Of a stretch of 64,000 nucleotides of DNA, positions 1 to 7,069 are shown piece by piece. The stretch comes from Chryseosolibacter sp049791675. GTDB lineage: Bacteria > Bacteroidota > Bacteroidia > Cytophagales > Cyclobacteriaceae. Position 1 is the first letter of the stretch, and each line of letters begins with the position of its first letter. Location of the stretch: positions 30,665-94,664 of the forward strand of contig JBARAD010000062.1 of the NCBI GenBank assembly GCA_049791675.1, written 5' to 3'. The position numbers and the translations under genes were made by a program. The notes beneath the pieces were generated by a model. The model did not search any database, was not told the DNA's origin, and was given only the letters and a program-made list of their open reading frames with translations.

Positions 1-223
1 AAACCGCCGTGATGTATCCGGAAACCTTCGCCCGTACTGCGCTGTTGACGGTACCTTCAATACTGACTGGATATGCCGTATAGGAACTGATCGTTTTCAG
101 GGGAACTTCAACAACGGGTAATGTCATTGCCTTCACAGCCTGCTGTGCCTGTTTTTTTTCCTGGCAGGATGTAAAAAGTAACAACAATACCAGTAGTAAA
201 ACCGGATAACTTGTATTTCTCAT
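1..223 (-). CDS. RND efflux periplasmic adaptor (membrane fusion protein), N-terminal part
   Basis: The gene starts at ATG 223 on the minus strand and runs off the left edge, so only about 74 residues are visible. It opens with a lipoprotein signal (hydrophobic LLLVLLLLFTSC, lipobox Cys20). Next comes VEVPLKTISSYTAYPVSIEG and a segment reading VNSAVRAKVSGYITAV, the usual beta-barrel/biotinyl-lipoyl entry of HlyD/AcrA-type adaptors. These proteins link an inner-membrane RND pump to an outer-membrane channel. The TetR gene lies 46 bp upstream on the same strand, the common repressor-pump arrangement. The pump itself should lie beyond the window. The family call rests on the N terminus alone. 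Confidence 0.72.
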   Translation of the reverse strand, partial: MRNTSYPVLLLVLLLLFTSCQEKKQAQQAVKAMTLPVVEVPLKTISSYTAYPVSIEGTVNSAVRAKVSGYITAV

Positions 224-269
224 TCTATAGATCATAGCGCTTTTTCATACTGGTACTATCACTGAATAT

Positions 270-833
270 TCAGGTGCTGGCTATTCCATCCCAAAGGATC
301 TCTGCAATGCGATGCAGGTCGCTTTTATTCAGTGGAACCTTTCCAAAAACGTGCAGCTTGGCCGTGGTATTAATGCTCCCCATGACGAGCACGAGCAATA
401 TCTCGGGCTTTATGGATTTGATATGCCTTGCCTTGATTCCTTCAGCAAAGAAGGAATCAAGTTTCCCGCGGAATGCCGAAGGCGACTTATCGGTGTTGAA
501 GGGGGAATTCACAAACTGTTCAAAGAAGATCAGCACGTTGGGATGTTTCACGTAAAAACGGTACAGGTGGTTCCAGATGCTGAAAAATTTCTCCTTGTAT
601 GGGATTTTTTCTTCCAGCGCGACATTGATGACTGAGACGATCCGGCCGAGGTTATAATCGTACAGTTCGCAGATCAGCCGTTCTTTACTGTCAAAGTAGT
701 GATAGATGGTCCCTGCCGCCACTCCCGCATTCTTTGCAACAAGGCTCATGGGCGTTCCATGAAACCCGTGATCTTTGATCAGCCCGAGCGCACTTTCAAA
801 AATTGCCTGCTTCTTGTCCGCGATGTCTTCCAA
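270..833 (-). CDS. TetR/AcrR family transcriptional regulator
   Basis: 187 aa, the normal TetR length. The N-terminal helix-turn-helix (about residues 10-55) is clear: SLVAKNAGVAAGTIYHYFDS followed by KERL, the family's signature. The C-terminal part is the variable all-helical ligand pocket. No ATG fits the frame; the best start is TTG at 833, which places the usual short tail before the first helix. A TGAACGTTCA palindrome sits 21-30 bp upstream and is a likely autoregulatory operator. The next gene on the same strand encodes an RND adaptor, so the protein probably represses that efflux operon. The inducer is unknown. Confidence 0.9.
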   Translation of the reverse strand: MEDIADKKQAIFESALGLIKDHGFHGTPMSLVAKNAGVAAGTIYHYFDSKERLICELYDYNLGRIVSVINVALEEKIPYKEKFFSIWNHLYRFYVKHPNVLIFFEQFVNSPFNTDKSPSAFRGKLDSFFAEGIKARHIKSIKPEILLVLVMGSINTTAKLHVFGKVPLNKSDLHRIAEILWDGIAST

Positions 834-853
834 AATATAAAATCGATTTTGAT

Positions 854-863
854 TGAACGTTCA
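854..863. promoter_or_regulatory. Putative TetR operator palindrome
   Basis: TGAACGTTCA is a perfect 10-bp palindrome just upstream of the TetR start and is followed on the plus strand by TTCGGTC, giving the ACCGA/TCGGT flavour common in TetR operators. Its position 21-30 bp before the start fits autorepression. The rest of 834-1080 holds no gene; it contains one perfect short hairpin (TCATGCTT-GA-AAGCATGA, 974-991) with no T-tract. Assignment as operator is inferred from position and symmetry. Confidence 0.5.
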
Positions 864-1080
864 TTCGGTCGCAATGTTACACCGATCCATCCGTTACCCA
901 AAAGAATTTTTTAAAAAAAGCTGGTCAAAAAAAGAAAATGGATCGACCGTTGCTGCCGGGCAGGTTTGCATCTTCATGCTTGAAAGCATGATTCAAACGT
1001 TGCCAAATGATGTGTCGGGGGCCCAACCAAACAGCCACTTCGGGCCGCGGTCGCTCAGGAATTAAACCGGCCCTGGTGTA

Positions 1081-1743
1081 TTACCGCATCGATCCCATTC
1101 CACCCTGTCCGCTGGTCAGGTCATAAATATCCTTGATGTCTTTCAGTATACTTTTAAAATCAATCTGCAGATCCTTGATCTTCCCGCTATGGATATCGAA
1201 CACCCAACCATGCACTTCCGGATAACCGTCTTCCAGATAGTTTAACTGAAGGGCAGCGGTTTTAATGACATTAATACACTGCTCCTGGACATTCAGTTCC
1301 ACCAGCCTGTCATAACGCTTGTTTTCATCAGTGATGCTGTTCAATTCTTTTTTATGGATGCGGTAGACATCGCGGATGTTTCGCAACCATGGATTTAAAA
1401 TTCCCATATCTCTGGGAACCATCGCCGCTTTCACGCCTCCGCAGTTATAGTGGCCACAAATAATGATGTGCTTCACTTTAAGGTAGCGGATAGAATAGTT
1501 GATCACGGACATAACGTTGAGATCAATGCTATTGACAAGATTGCCCACGTTGCGATGCACGAACAGTTCTCCCGGACCGAGCCCCATCATTTCTTCCGCT
1601 GTCACTCTGCTGTCACTGCAACCGATGTAGAGATAATCAGGGTTCTGATCTTTCGCCAGTTGTTGGAAGAAATCCTTTTCCTCGGAAATCTTCTTCTCCA
1701 CCCATTTGCGGTTATTTTCAAAGAGTTGTTCGTAGGAGGCCAT
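1081..1743 (-). CDS. can: Beta-class carbonic anhydrase
   Basis: 220 aa, typical for beta carbonic anhydrase, which interconverts CO2 and bicarbonate in the cytoplasm. Zinc and catalytic residues are visible: CSDSR (Cys42, Asp44, Arg46) and GHYNCGG (His98, Cys101). The stretch GPGELFVHRNVGNLV between them is strongly conserved in the family. ATG at 1743 gives a full N-terminal helix. The gene stands alone and diverges from the dioxygenase at 2044; the space between holds a 7-bp repeat array and a long inverted repeat. The last residues (GQGGMGSMR) are a lineage-specific tail. The family call is secure. Confidence 0.95.
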   Translation of the reverse strand: MASYEQLFENNRKWVEKKISEEKDFFQQLAKDQNPDYLYIGCSDSRVTAEEMMGLGPGELFVHRNVGNLVNSIDLNVMSVINYSIRYLKVKHIIICGHYNCGGVKAAMVPRDMGILNPWLRNIRDVYRIHKKELNSITDENKRYDRLVELNVQEQCINVIKTAALQLNYLEDGYPEVHGWVFDIHSGKIKDLQIDFKSILKDIKDIYDLTSGQGGMGSMR

Positions 1744-1747
1744 AGTT

Positions 1748-1900
1748 AGAATTTAAAATTCAAAATTTAAGATTTCATCTTTATGACCGTAAAGATGTTA
1801 AATTTTAAATCCTAAATCCCAAATCTGAAACTTTAAATCTTGAAATCTTAAATCTTGAATCTTAAATCTTAAATCTTAAATCTTGAATCTTTAAATCAAA
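1748..1900. repeat. Heptamer repeat array (RAATCTT)n, left copy
   Basis: Between the carbonic anhydrase start and the dioxygenase, 1843-1891 is seven uninterrupted copies of [A/G]AATCTT, with degenerate copies back to about 1748. The unit is the reverse complement of the AAGATTY unit in the array at 3754-3872. There is no coding potential in it. Together the arrays bracket the two-gene unit 2044-3762 in opposite orientation. Confidence 0.85.
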
Positions 1901-1915
1901 GGTGTGCCAGGAGCG

Positions 1916-1983
1916 TTGAACCAGATTAAGAACTGGCCGCGGCAGCAATATATGGACTACCCAATTTTCTTAATCTGGTTCAA
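1916..1983. repeat. 17-bp perfect inverted repeat
   Basis: TTGAACCAGATTAAGAA (1916-1932) is matched by its exact reverse complement at 1967-1983, separated by 34 bp. With one mismatch the arms extend to 20 bp. It lies 61 bp before the dioxygenase start, in the divergent region with the carbonic anhydrase gene, so it could be an operator, an RNA hairpin in the 5' leader, or the ends of a tiny mobile remnant. No T-tract follows, so a terminator is unlikely. Confidence 0.8.
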
Positions 1984-2043
1984 TGCTTTTATGCCGGGCG
2001 GTAGGTACCTTTGATGACCATCACAGTATAAAGCATTAAGATC

Positions 2044-2976
2044 ATGGAAGACAAAGTTTCGGGTATACACCACATCACGGCGATTGCAGGGAACGCAAAA
2101 CGCAACTATGACTTTTACACAAAGGTACTCGGTTTGCGCTTTATCAAGAAGACTGTCAATTTCGATGACCCTGGCACGTATCATTTCTACTTCGGAGACG
2201 AGGTCGGTACGCCGGGTACAATCCTGACGTTCTTCCCCTGGGAAAGGATCAGCAAAGGGCAGCAGGGTACCGGTATGGCTACTGAAATTGGCTATGCTGT
2301 TCCTGAAAAAAGTCTGGTCTTCTGGGAAAACCGGCTCCGGAATGAACAAGTGAAGATCACGGGAAGCGGGGAGCGGTTCGGCGAGGCGTATCTTTCATTT
2401 GAAGATCCCGATGGCTTGCCGCTCGCATTCATTGTCCCTGGTTCCACCGACGAACGCAAGCCGTGGGAATCAGGAGATGTAAAGGCCGGTGTGGCCACCA
2501 AAGGTTTTCACAGCATTACGCTATCGTTGCGATCCGTCAAAGAAACTGCGGACGTCCTCACTGACATATTTGATTATACCCTGCTGCGTCAGGAGGGAAA
2601 CCGTTACCGATATGTGACGCAGGCAGTAAGAAATGCATCCATCGTGGATTTGATCGAGCTTCCCGGAGCGCGCGGCGGTATTAACGCCGGCGGCACCATC
2701 CACCATGTTGCCTTCCGCGTAAAAGATGAAGACGTGCTGATGCAATACCGCCAGAAAGTTTTGCGGCATGGCCTGAACATTACCCCGAAAATTGACAGGA
2801 ACTATTTCTTCTCGCTTTATTTCCGCGAGCCCGGCGGTGTATTGTTCGAGCTGGCGACGGATAATCCTGGCTTTTCCGTTGATGAATCCATTGAGACCTT
2901 GGGCACGCATTTAAAACTGCCACCGCAGTACGAGGCGAACCGTGCGCAGATTGAGAAGGTCCTTCCCATATTATGA
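2044..2976 (+). CDS. Ring-cleaving dioxygenase, VOC (glyoxalase) superfamily, MhqO-like
   Basis: 310 aa with two VOC modules. The first starts SGIHHITAIAGNAKRNYDFY, the family's metal-binding opening; the second begins near residue 153 (GFHSITLSL), with HHVAFR near 225 and a closing GGVLFELATD that supplies the last metal ligand. Proteins of this type (MhqA/MhqO, LinE relatives) open hydroquinone-type rings or help resist quinone stress. The next gene encodes an MhqD-like hydrolase, the classic partner. The two-gene unit lies between inverted heptamer arrays. Substrate specificity cannot be read from sequence. Confidence 0.88.
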   Translation: MEDKVSGIHHITAIAGNAKRNYDFYTKVLGLRFIKKTVNFDDPGTYHFYFGDEVGTPGTILTFFPWERISKGQQGTGMATEIGYAVPEKSLVFWENRLRNEQVKITGSGERFGEAYLSFEDPDGLPLAFIVPGSTDERKPWESGDVKAGVATKGFHSITLSLRSVKETADVLTDIFDYTLLRQEGNRYRYVTQAVRNASIVDLIELPGARGGINAGGTIHHVAFRVKDEDVLMQYRQKVLRHGLNITPKIDRNYFFSLYFREPGGVLFELATDNPGFSVDESIETLGTHLKLPPQYEANRAQIEKVLPIL

Positions 2977-3141
2977 TCCCACGCATAGTCCGGGATGTGC
3001 GTAGTCCGCGGTGCGTTGTGAGTGATGTCGTAAAGCATCAATCAAGGTCAGGATGTGAGTTTGGGCTGCAGGAAGCTTTTGGTCGCATCATGACTGAGGG
3101 ATTGGCGTAAATGATTGTTGACAGGTGATATAAAAAACAGT

Positions 3142-3762
3142 ATGCATAAGAAAGATATCAGGACGGCGGGAAAAAAATTAGGAGAAGCAAAAAAGGTTTT
3201 GATCATGCTGCATGGGCGTGGGGCGCCTGCGGAAGATATCCTTGGGCTGGCGACCCACCTGGCTGTAAATGACTTTACGCTCCTGGCCCCGCAGGCCACG
3301 AACTTCACGTGGTATCCCTACTCATTTCTGGCCCCTCCGCAGCAGAATGAACCGTGGCTTTCCTCTGCGTTGGAGAATTTGAATGATCTCGTGAATGACA
3401 TTGATAAAGCGGGCATCGATCAACAAAACATTTTCTTCACGGGCTTTTCACAGGGCGCATGTTTAACGCTTGAATTTGTCACGCGCCATGCGCGCAGATG
3501 GGGGGGCGTGGCGGCCTTCACGGGCGGACTCATTGGTGACAAAATATATACTGAAAACTATCATGGCAATTTCCAGGCCATGCCTGTATTCATCGGTTCA
3601 AGCAATCCCGATCCACATATTCCGGTGGAAAGGGTACGCGAAACCACTGCGGTTCTTCAATCGATGAACGCTTCCGTCACCGAGAAGATTTACCCGAATC
3701 TCGGGCACACGATTTCTGAAGATGAAATCCGGTTGGCGAATGTAATGGTGTTTAAGGTTTAA
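3142..3762 (+). CDS. Phospholipase/carboxylesterase-type alpha/beta hydrolase, MhqD-like
   Basis: 206 aa from ATG 3142; an upstream TTG at 3115 is open but adds an unlikely leader. The fold is visible: LIMLHGRGAPAEDILGLA (oxyanion strand), FFTGFSQGACLTLEFV with the GFSQG nucleophile elbow, GSSNPDPHIPVERV carrying the acid, and NLGHTI with the catalytic His. It matches the serine esterases encoded beside quinone-cleaving dioxygenases. The stop codon falls inside the heptamer array at 3754-3872, so the last residues (FKV) are written in repeat sequence and the original C terminus may have been altered. Probably cotranscribed with the dioxygenase, though the gap is about 165 bp. Confidence 0.88.
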   Translation: MHKKDIRTAGKKLGEAKKVLIMLHGRGAPAEDILGLATHLAVNDFTLLAPQATNFTWYPYSFLAPPQQNEPWLSSALENLNDLVNDIDKAGIDQQNIFFTGFSQGACLTLEFVTRHARRWGGVAAFTGGLIGDKIYTENYHGNFQAMPVFIGSSNPDPHIPVERVRETTAVLQSMNASVTEKIYPNLGHTISEDEIRLANVMVFKV

Positions 3763-3872
3763 GATTCAAGGTTTAAGATTCAAGATTCAAGATTTAAGAT
3801 TCAAGATTTAAGATTTAAGATTTAAGATTTAAGATTCAAGATTTAAGGTTTAAGATTTAAAGTTTAAGATTA
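3754..3872. repeat. Heptamer repeat array (AAGATTY)n, right copy
   Basis: Seventeen consecutive 7-bp units fit AA[G/A][A/G]TT[T/C/A], most of them AAGATTT or AAGATTC, without a break in phase. The array begins inside the end of the hydrolase gene and stops 38 bp before the TRIC-like gene. It is the same repeat as at 1843-1891 in the other orientation. Confidence 0.88.
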
Positions 3873-3910
3873 AGTGGGGATCATTCGGCCCATTTTCCTA
3901 TTTTCCGCCC

Positions 3911-4519
3911 ATGATAACCTTTCAATATCCGCTGGAACTACTGGGTACATTCTTCTTTGCAATCTCGGGGGCACTTGCCATCCAGGACCATCATGATGAT
4001 CTGTTCGGCGCCGGATTCATGGGATTCGTCACCGCCATTGGCGGCGGCACGCTGCGCGACATGATGCTCGGCAGTTATCCCCTCGTCTGGATCGGTGACA
4101 TCTACTTCCTATACGCCATATTTGCAGGGGTGTTCGTAGCGTATTTTTTCTTCAAATCGCTGATGCGCCTCAAACGAACGTTCCTGGTCTTTGACACGCT
4201 CGGCATTTCATTTTTTACGATCCTCGGCGTAGAGAAGGCCTTACGTCTCGGCGTGCGACCGGAGATCGCAGCGATCATGGGCATGTTTTCAGCAGTCATG
4301 GGCGGCGTGATCCGGGATGTCCTCACGAATGAAACGCCGGTCCTGTTCAGGAAGGAGATCTATGCAACGGCCTGTCTGGCTGGAGCCATCCTGTACCTGC
4401 TCCTTTATACCACCGGCATCGAACGCAACGTGAATCTGCTCGTGTCGATCATCCTGATCTTCCTCATACGCTTCCTGGCAGTAAAATATAAGCTCGCCCT
4501 GCCAAGCTTCAGAAAGTAG
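3911..4519 (+). CDS. Trimeric intracellular cation channel (TRIC)-like membrane protein, UPF0126
   Basis: 202 aa, nearly all hydrophobic, with about seven transmembrane segments in two repeats. Each repeat carries the family's glycine motif: GGGTLRDMML (residues about 45-54) and GGVIRDVL (about 134-141). AISGALAIQDH at the first helix is also typical (YicG/YadS type). Bacterial homologues are potassium-permeable channels by structure; YicG has also been linked to glycine uptake. ATG 3911 gives a complete first helix. A single gene, with nothing downstream on its strand until 5308. Confidence 0.9.
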   Translation: MITFQYPLELLGTFFFAISGALAIQDHHDDLFGAGFMGFVTAIGGGTLRDMMLGSYPLVWIGDIYFLYAIFAGVFVAYFFFKSLMRLKRTFLVFDTLGISFFTILGVEKALRLGVRPEIAAIMGMFSAVMGGVIRDVLTNETPVLFRKEIYATACLAGAILYLLLYTTGIERNVNLLVSIILIFLIRFLAVKYKLALPSFRK

Positions 4520-4558
4520 ATCTTCCCGCAAAGACACCAAGGCGCTGCGTATCTATCT

Positions 4559-5152
4559 TCATGAATTGATCTTCCCCTTTGCCAGCCGCGCACGGATCTT
4601 GCTTAAAAATTCTGGCGTCATGCCGAGGTAAGAAGCAATGTTATGTTGTGGAACACAGGATGGAATCGTCGGATATTTTCGGATAAAGCGAAGGTACCTT
4701 TCTTCGGCGGTGGAACTTAAATTATCGATCAGCCGCTGTTGATTTGCCACGAGGGAATTTTCCACCAGGATGCGGAAGAACCTTTCAAATTTTGGAATTT
4801 TTTCGAAAAGTACTTGCTGATTTTCGCGCGTCAGTATGATTACCGCTGAATCGGCGATGGCCTCGATGTTCAGAATTGCGGGCTTTTTGGAGATGAGGCT
4901 GTACAAGTCGGAGATCCACCACTCTTTCGTGGCAAAGCTCAATATATGCTCTTTGCCGTCTGCGTCGACTGTATAGCTTTTTACTGCGCCGTCAAGGACG
5001 AAAGCAGAACTTTTGCAAATCATCCCGGCCTCTAAAAAAAGCGTTTTCTTTTTGAGCGCTTTTGGTTCAAGGATAGAAAGAAAAAAAAGTTTCTCTTTTT
5101 CATTCAGTGAAATGTGTTTGGCAACATTACTCAATATCAGGTCCATTTCCAT
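4559..5152 (-). CDS. Crp/Fnr family transcriptional regulator
   Basis: 197 aa. Residues about 25-120 form a cyclic-nucleotide-binding beta-roll (FLEAGMICKSSAFVLDGAVK, then EHILSFATKEWWISDL). The C terminus has a winged helix: VPQHNIASYLGMTPEFLSKI is the recognition unit. No Fe-S cysteine cluster is seen, so it is not a true Fnr. Many Bacteroidota have such short orphan Crp proteins with unknown ligand. Two Met codons (5152, 5146) can start it. It is divergent from the LLM oxidoreductase at 5308 and may control it from the shared 155-bp region; that is inference. Confidence 0.88.
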   Translation of the reverse strand: MEMDLILSNVAKHISLNEKEKLFFLSILEPKALKKKTLFLEAGMICKSSAFVLDGAVKSYTVDADGKEHILSFATKEWWISDLYSLISKKPAILNIEAIADSAVIILTRENQQVLFEKIPKFERFFRILVENSLVANQQRLIDNLSSTAEERYLRFIRKYPTIPSCVPQHNIASYLGMTPEFLSKIRARLAKGKINS

Positions 5153-5266
5153 GGTGCGACAATTCAGGCTAAAGATAGCATCATTTCAGCTTTGCAAGAA
5201 CTACACGAACGCGTGCTGCAGACTGAACATGTTTCCACCCCTGCTCTGAACCTAAAAGCCCGAATT

Positions 5267-5294
5267 TTGCTTTATTAAAGTAATATTATCTTTG
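5267..5294 (+). promoter_or_regulatory. Bacteroidota-type promoter for the LLM oxidoreductase gene
   Basis: TATCTTTG at 5287-5294 is an exact match to the -7 box TAnnTTTG; TTTTG ending at 5269 lies 17 bp upstream as a -33 element. Transcription would start near 5301, leaving a leader of a few bases before ATG 5308. Confidence 0.6.
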
Positions 5295-5307
5295 ACGAAT
5301 ATCATTT

Positions 5308-6354
5308 ATGGAATTAGGCATATACACTTTCGCAGACATGGCGCCGGATAACCGGTCGGGAAAGGCCGTGAATGCCCATCGACGGATAAAGGACCTGCTC
5401 GAAGAGATCGTGCTGGCCGACGCGTTGGGTCTGGATGTATTTGGCGTGGGCGAGCATCATCGGCCGGAGTATGCTGTCTCCTCCCCTGCTGTCGTCCTCG
5501 CCGCAGCGGCATCGTTAACGAAGAACATCAAACTGTCCAGCGCAGTCACCGTCTTAAGCTCCGACGATCCGGTAAGGGTTTTTCAGGACTTCGCAACGGT
5601 TGACCTGTTATCAGACGGCCGGGCTGAGATCATGGTTGGCCGCGGGTCTTTTATCGAATCGTTCCCGCTGTTTGGTTATAATCTGAAAGATTATGATTCG
5701 CTCTTCGCGGAAAAGCTTGATCTGCTTTTAAAGATCAACGAAAGCGAAAAAGTAAGCTGGACCGGAAAGTTGCGGCCCGCGATCGATCATCGCGGCGTGT
5801 ATCCGCGGCCATTTCAGGCTTCGCTCCCCATATGGATTGCTGTAGGAGGAACTCCTGCGTCGGCGGTGCGGGCCGCAAGTCTGCGCCTGCCCATGGCGTT
5901 GGCAATCATCGGCGGCATGCCTGAAAGGTTTGTACCTTTCGTAGAAGGGTATCGGGAAACCGCCCGGGAAGCGGGCTACGCCAACCCACCGGTGGGCATC
6001 AATTCTCATATGTACATTGCTGAAACTTCACAGCAGGCCGCAGACGAATTCTTTCCCGCGTATGCCTCCATGATGAATCACATCGGCCAGGAGAGAGGAT
6101 GGTCGCCCATGGGACGCGCTGACTTCGAGGCAATGCGATCCCCGAAGGGTTCTTTGCTCGTCGGCAGCCCGCAACAAATTATTGACAAGATCCTGTTTGA
6201 GCATGAGCTCTTCGGCCATTCAAGATTCCTTGCGCAAATGAGCGTTGGGACCATGCCGCATAAAAAGATACTGCGCGCGATGGAATTGTTTGGAACAAAA
6301 GTAGCGCCGGAAGTCAGGAAGGCGGTTGCAGGCAAACAGGCGACGGTACATTGA
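5308..6354 (+). CDS. LLM-class flavin-dependent oxidoreductase (luciferase-like)
   Basis: 348 aa TIM-barrel of the bacterial luciferase-like monooxygenase family, which uses reduced FMN or F420. Visible marks are MELGIYTFADM at the first strand, LDVFGVGEHHRPEYAVSSPA (the conserved EHH), and the ATVDLLSDGRAEIMVGRGSF block. The C-terminal LLVGSPQQIIDKIL is also standard. Its substrate is unknown; relatives are often annotated as alkanal or nitrilotriacetate monooxygenases without proof. rpiA follows 27 bp downstream on the same strand, so they may share a transcript. Confidence 0.88.
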   Translation: MELGIYTFADMAPDNRSGKAVNAHRRIKDLLEEIVLADALGLDVFGVGEHHRPEYAVSSPAVVLAAAASLTKNIKLSSAVTVLSSDDPVRVFQDFATVDLLSDGRAEIMVGRGSFIESFPLFGYNLKDYDSLFAEKLDLLLKINESEKVSWTGKLRPAIDHRGVYPRPFQASLPIWIAVGGTPASAVRAASLRLPMALAIIGGMPERFVPFVEGYRETAREAGYANPPVGINSHMYIAETSQQAADEFFPAYASMMNHIGQERGWSPMGRADFEAMRSPKGSLLVGSPQQIIDKILFEHELFGHSRFLAQMSVGTMPHKKILRAMELFGTKVAPEVRKAVAGKQATVH

Positions 6355-6381
6355 TCACATCACTCACAATCGACAAGCCCT

Positions 6382-7068
6382 ATGGACGGTAAAATGCTTG
6401 CAGCAGAACAAGCTGTTAAACTTATCAGGGACGGCATGACAGTGGGCCTGGGATCAGGCTCTACTGCGTCTTTAGCCATTCAAAAAATCGGTGAAAGAGT
6501 GCGGGAGGGATTGAATATCAGGACCGTCGCGACTTCACGCAAAACCGAAAAGCTCGCAAGGGAATTATCCATCCCGGTGTATGACCCTTCGGAAATTGAG
6601 AACATTGATATTGCCCTGGATGGCGCCGACGAAGTTGACACAAAGGGTAACCTTTTAAAAGGTGGTGGTGGTTCTCTCCTCCGGGAAAAAGTGATCGCCT
6701 TCGCCAGCAAAGGTTTTCATGTGATGGTCGATCAATCAAAACTGGTCGATCGGTTGGGGCGATCTGCGCTTCCGGTGGAGATCGTTCCATTTGCGGCTGC
6801 GCTTACCTTGAAACATTTGCGCGCACTCGGCTGTGATCCTCACATCAGGCAATCGATGGGAGAAAACTTCATCACCGACAATGGCAACCTCATTGCGGAC
6901 TGCAGGTTTCAGCAGATCGATGAGCCTGCGTGGCTTGATGTCAAAATTAAAATGATCCCGGGCGTGATCGAAACAGGATTGTTTTCCAGCAAAATTGTCA
7001 CCTCGGTCTTTGTGGGATCAAATAACGGAGGCGTACGGGAGATCTTCATCAGCGACCCAAACGCCTGA
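6382..7068 (+). CDS. rpiA: Ribose-5-phosphate isomerase A
   Basis: 228 aa, the family length. RpiA interconverts ribose-5-phosphate and ribulose-5-phosphate in the non-oxidative pentose phosphate pathway. Phosphate-binding GLGSGSTASLA (residues about 22-32), catalytic DGADE (80-84) and KGGGGSLLREK (93-103, with the general-base Glu102) are all intact. The closing segment KMIPGVIETGLFS is also conserved. It ends one base before the convergent antiporter stop, leaving no room for a separate terminator. Confidence 0.96.
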   Translation: MDGKMLAAEQAVKLIRDGMTVGLGSGSTASLAIQKIGERVREGLNIRTVATSRKTEKLARELSIPVYDPSEIENIDIALDGADEVDTKGNLLKGGGGSLLREKVIAFASKGFHVMVDQSKLVDRLGRSALPVEIVPFAAALTLKHLRALGCDPHIRQSMGENFITDNGNLIADCRFQQIDEPAWLDVKIKMIPGVIETGLFSSKIVTSVFVGSNNGGVREIFISDPNA

Positions 7069-7069
7069 C

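Noticed and set aside
974..991. Hairpin TCATGCTT-GA-AAGCATGA as a terminator of the carbonic anhydrase gene
   Set aside because: The loop is too tight and there is no T-tract on the minus strand. Too weak to call.
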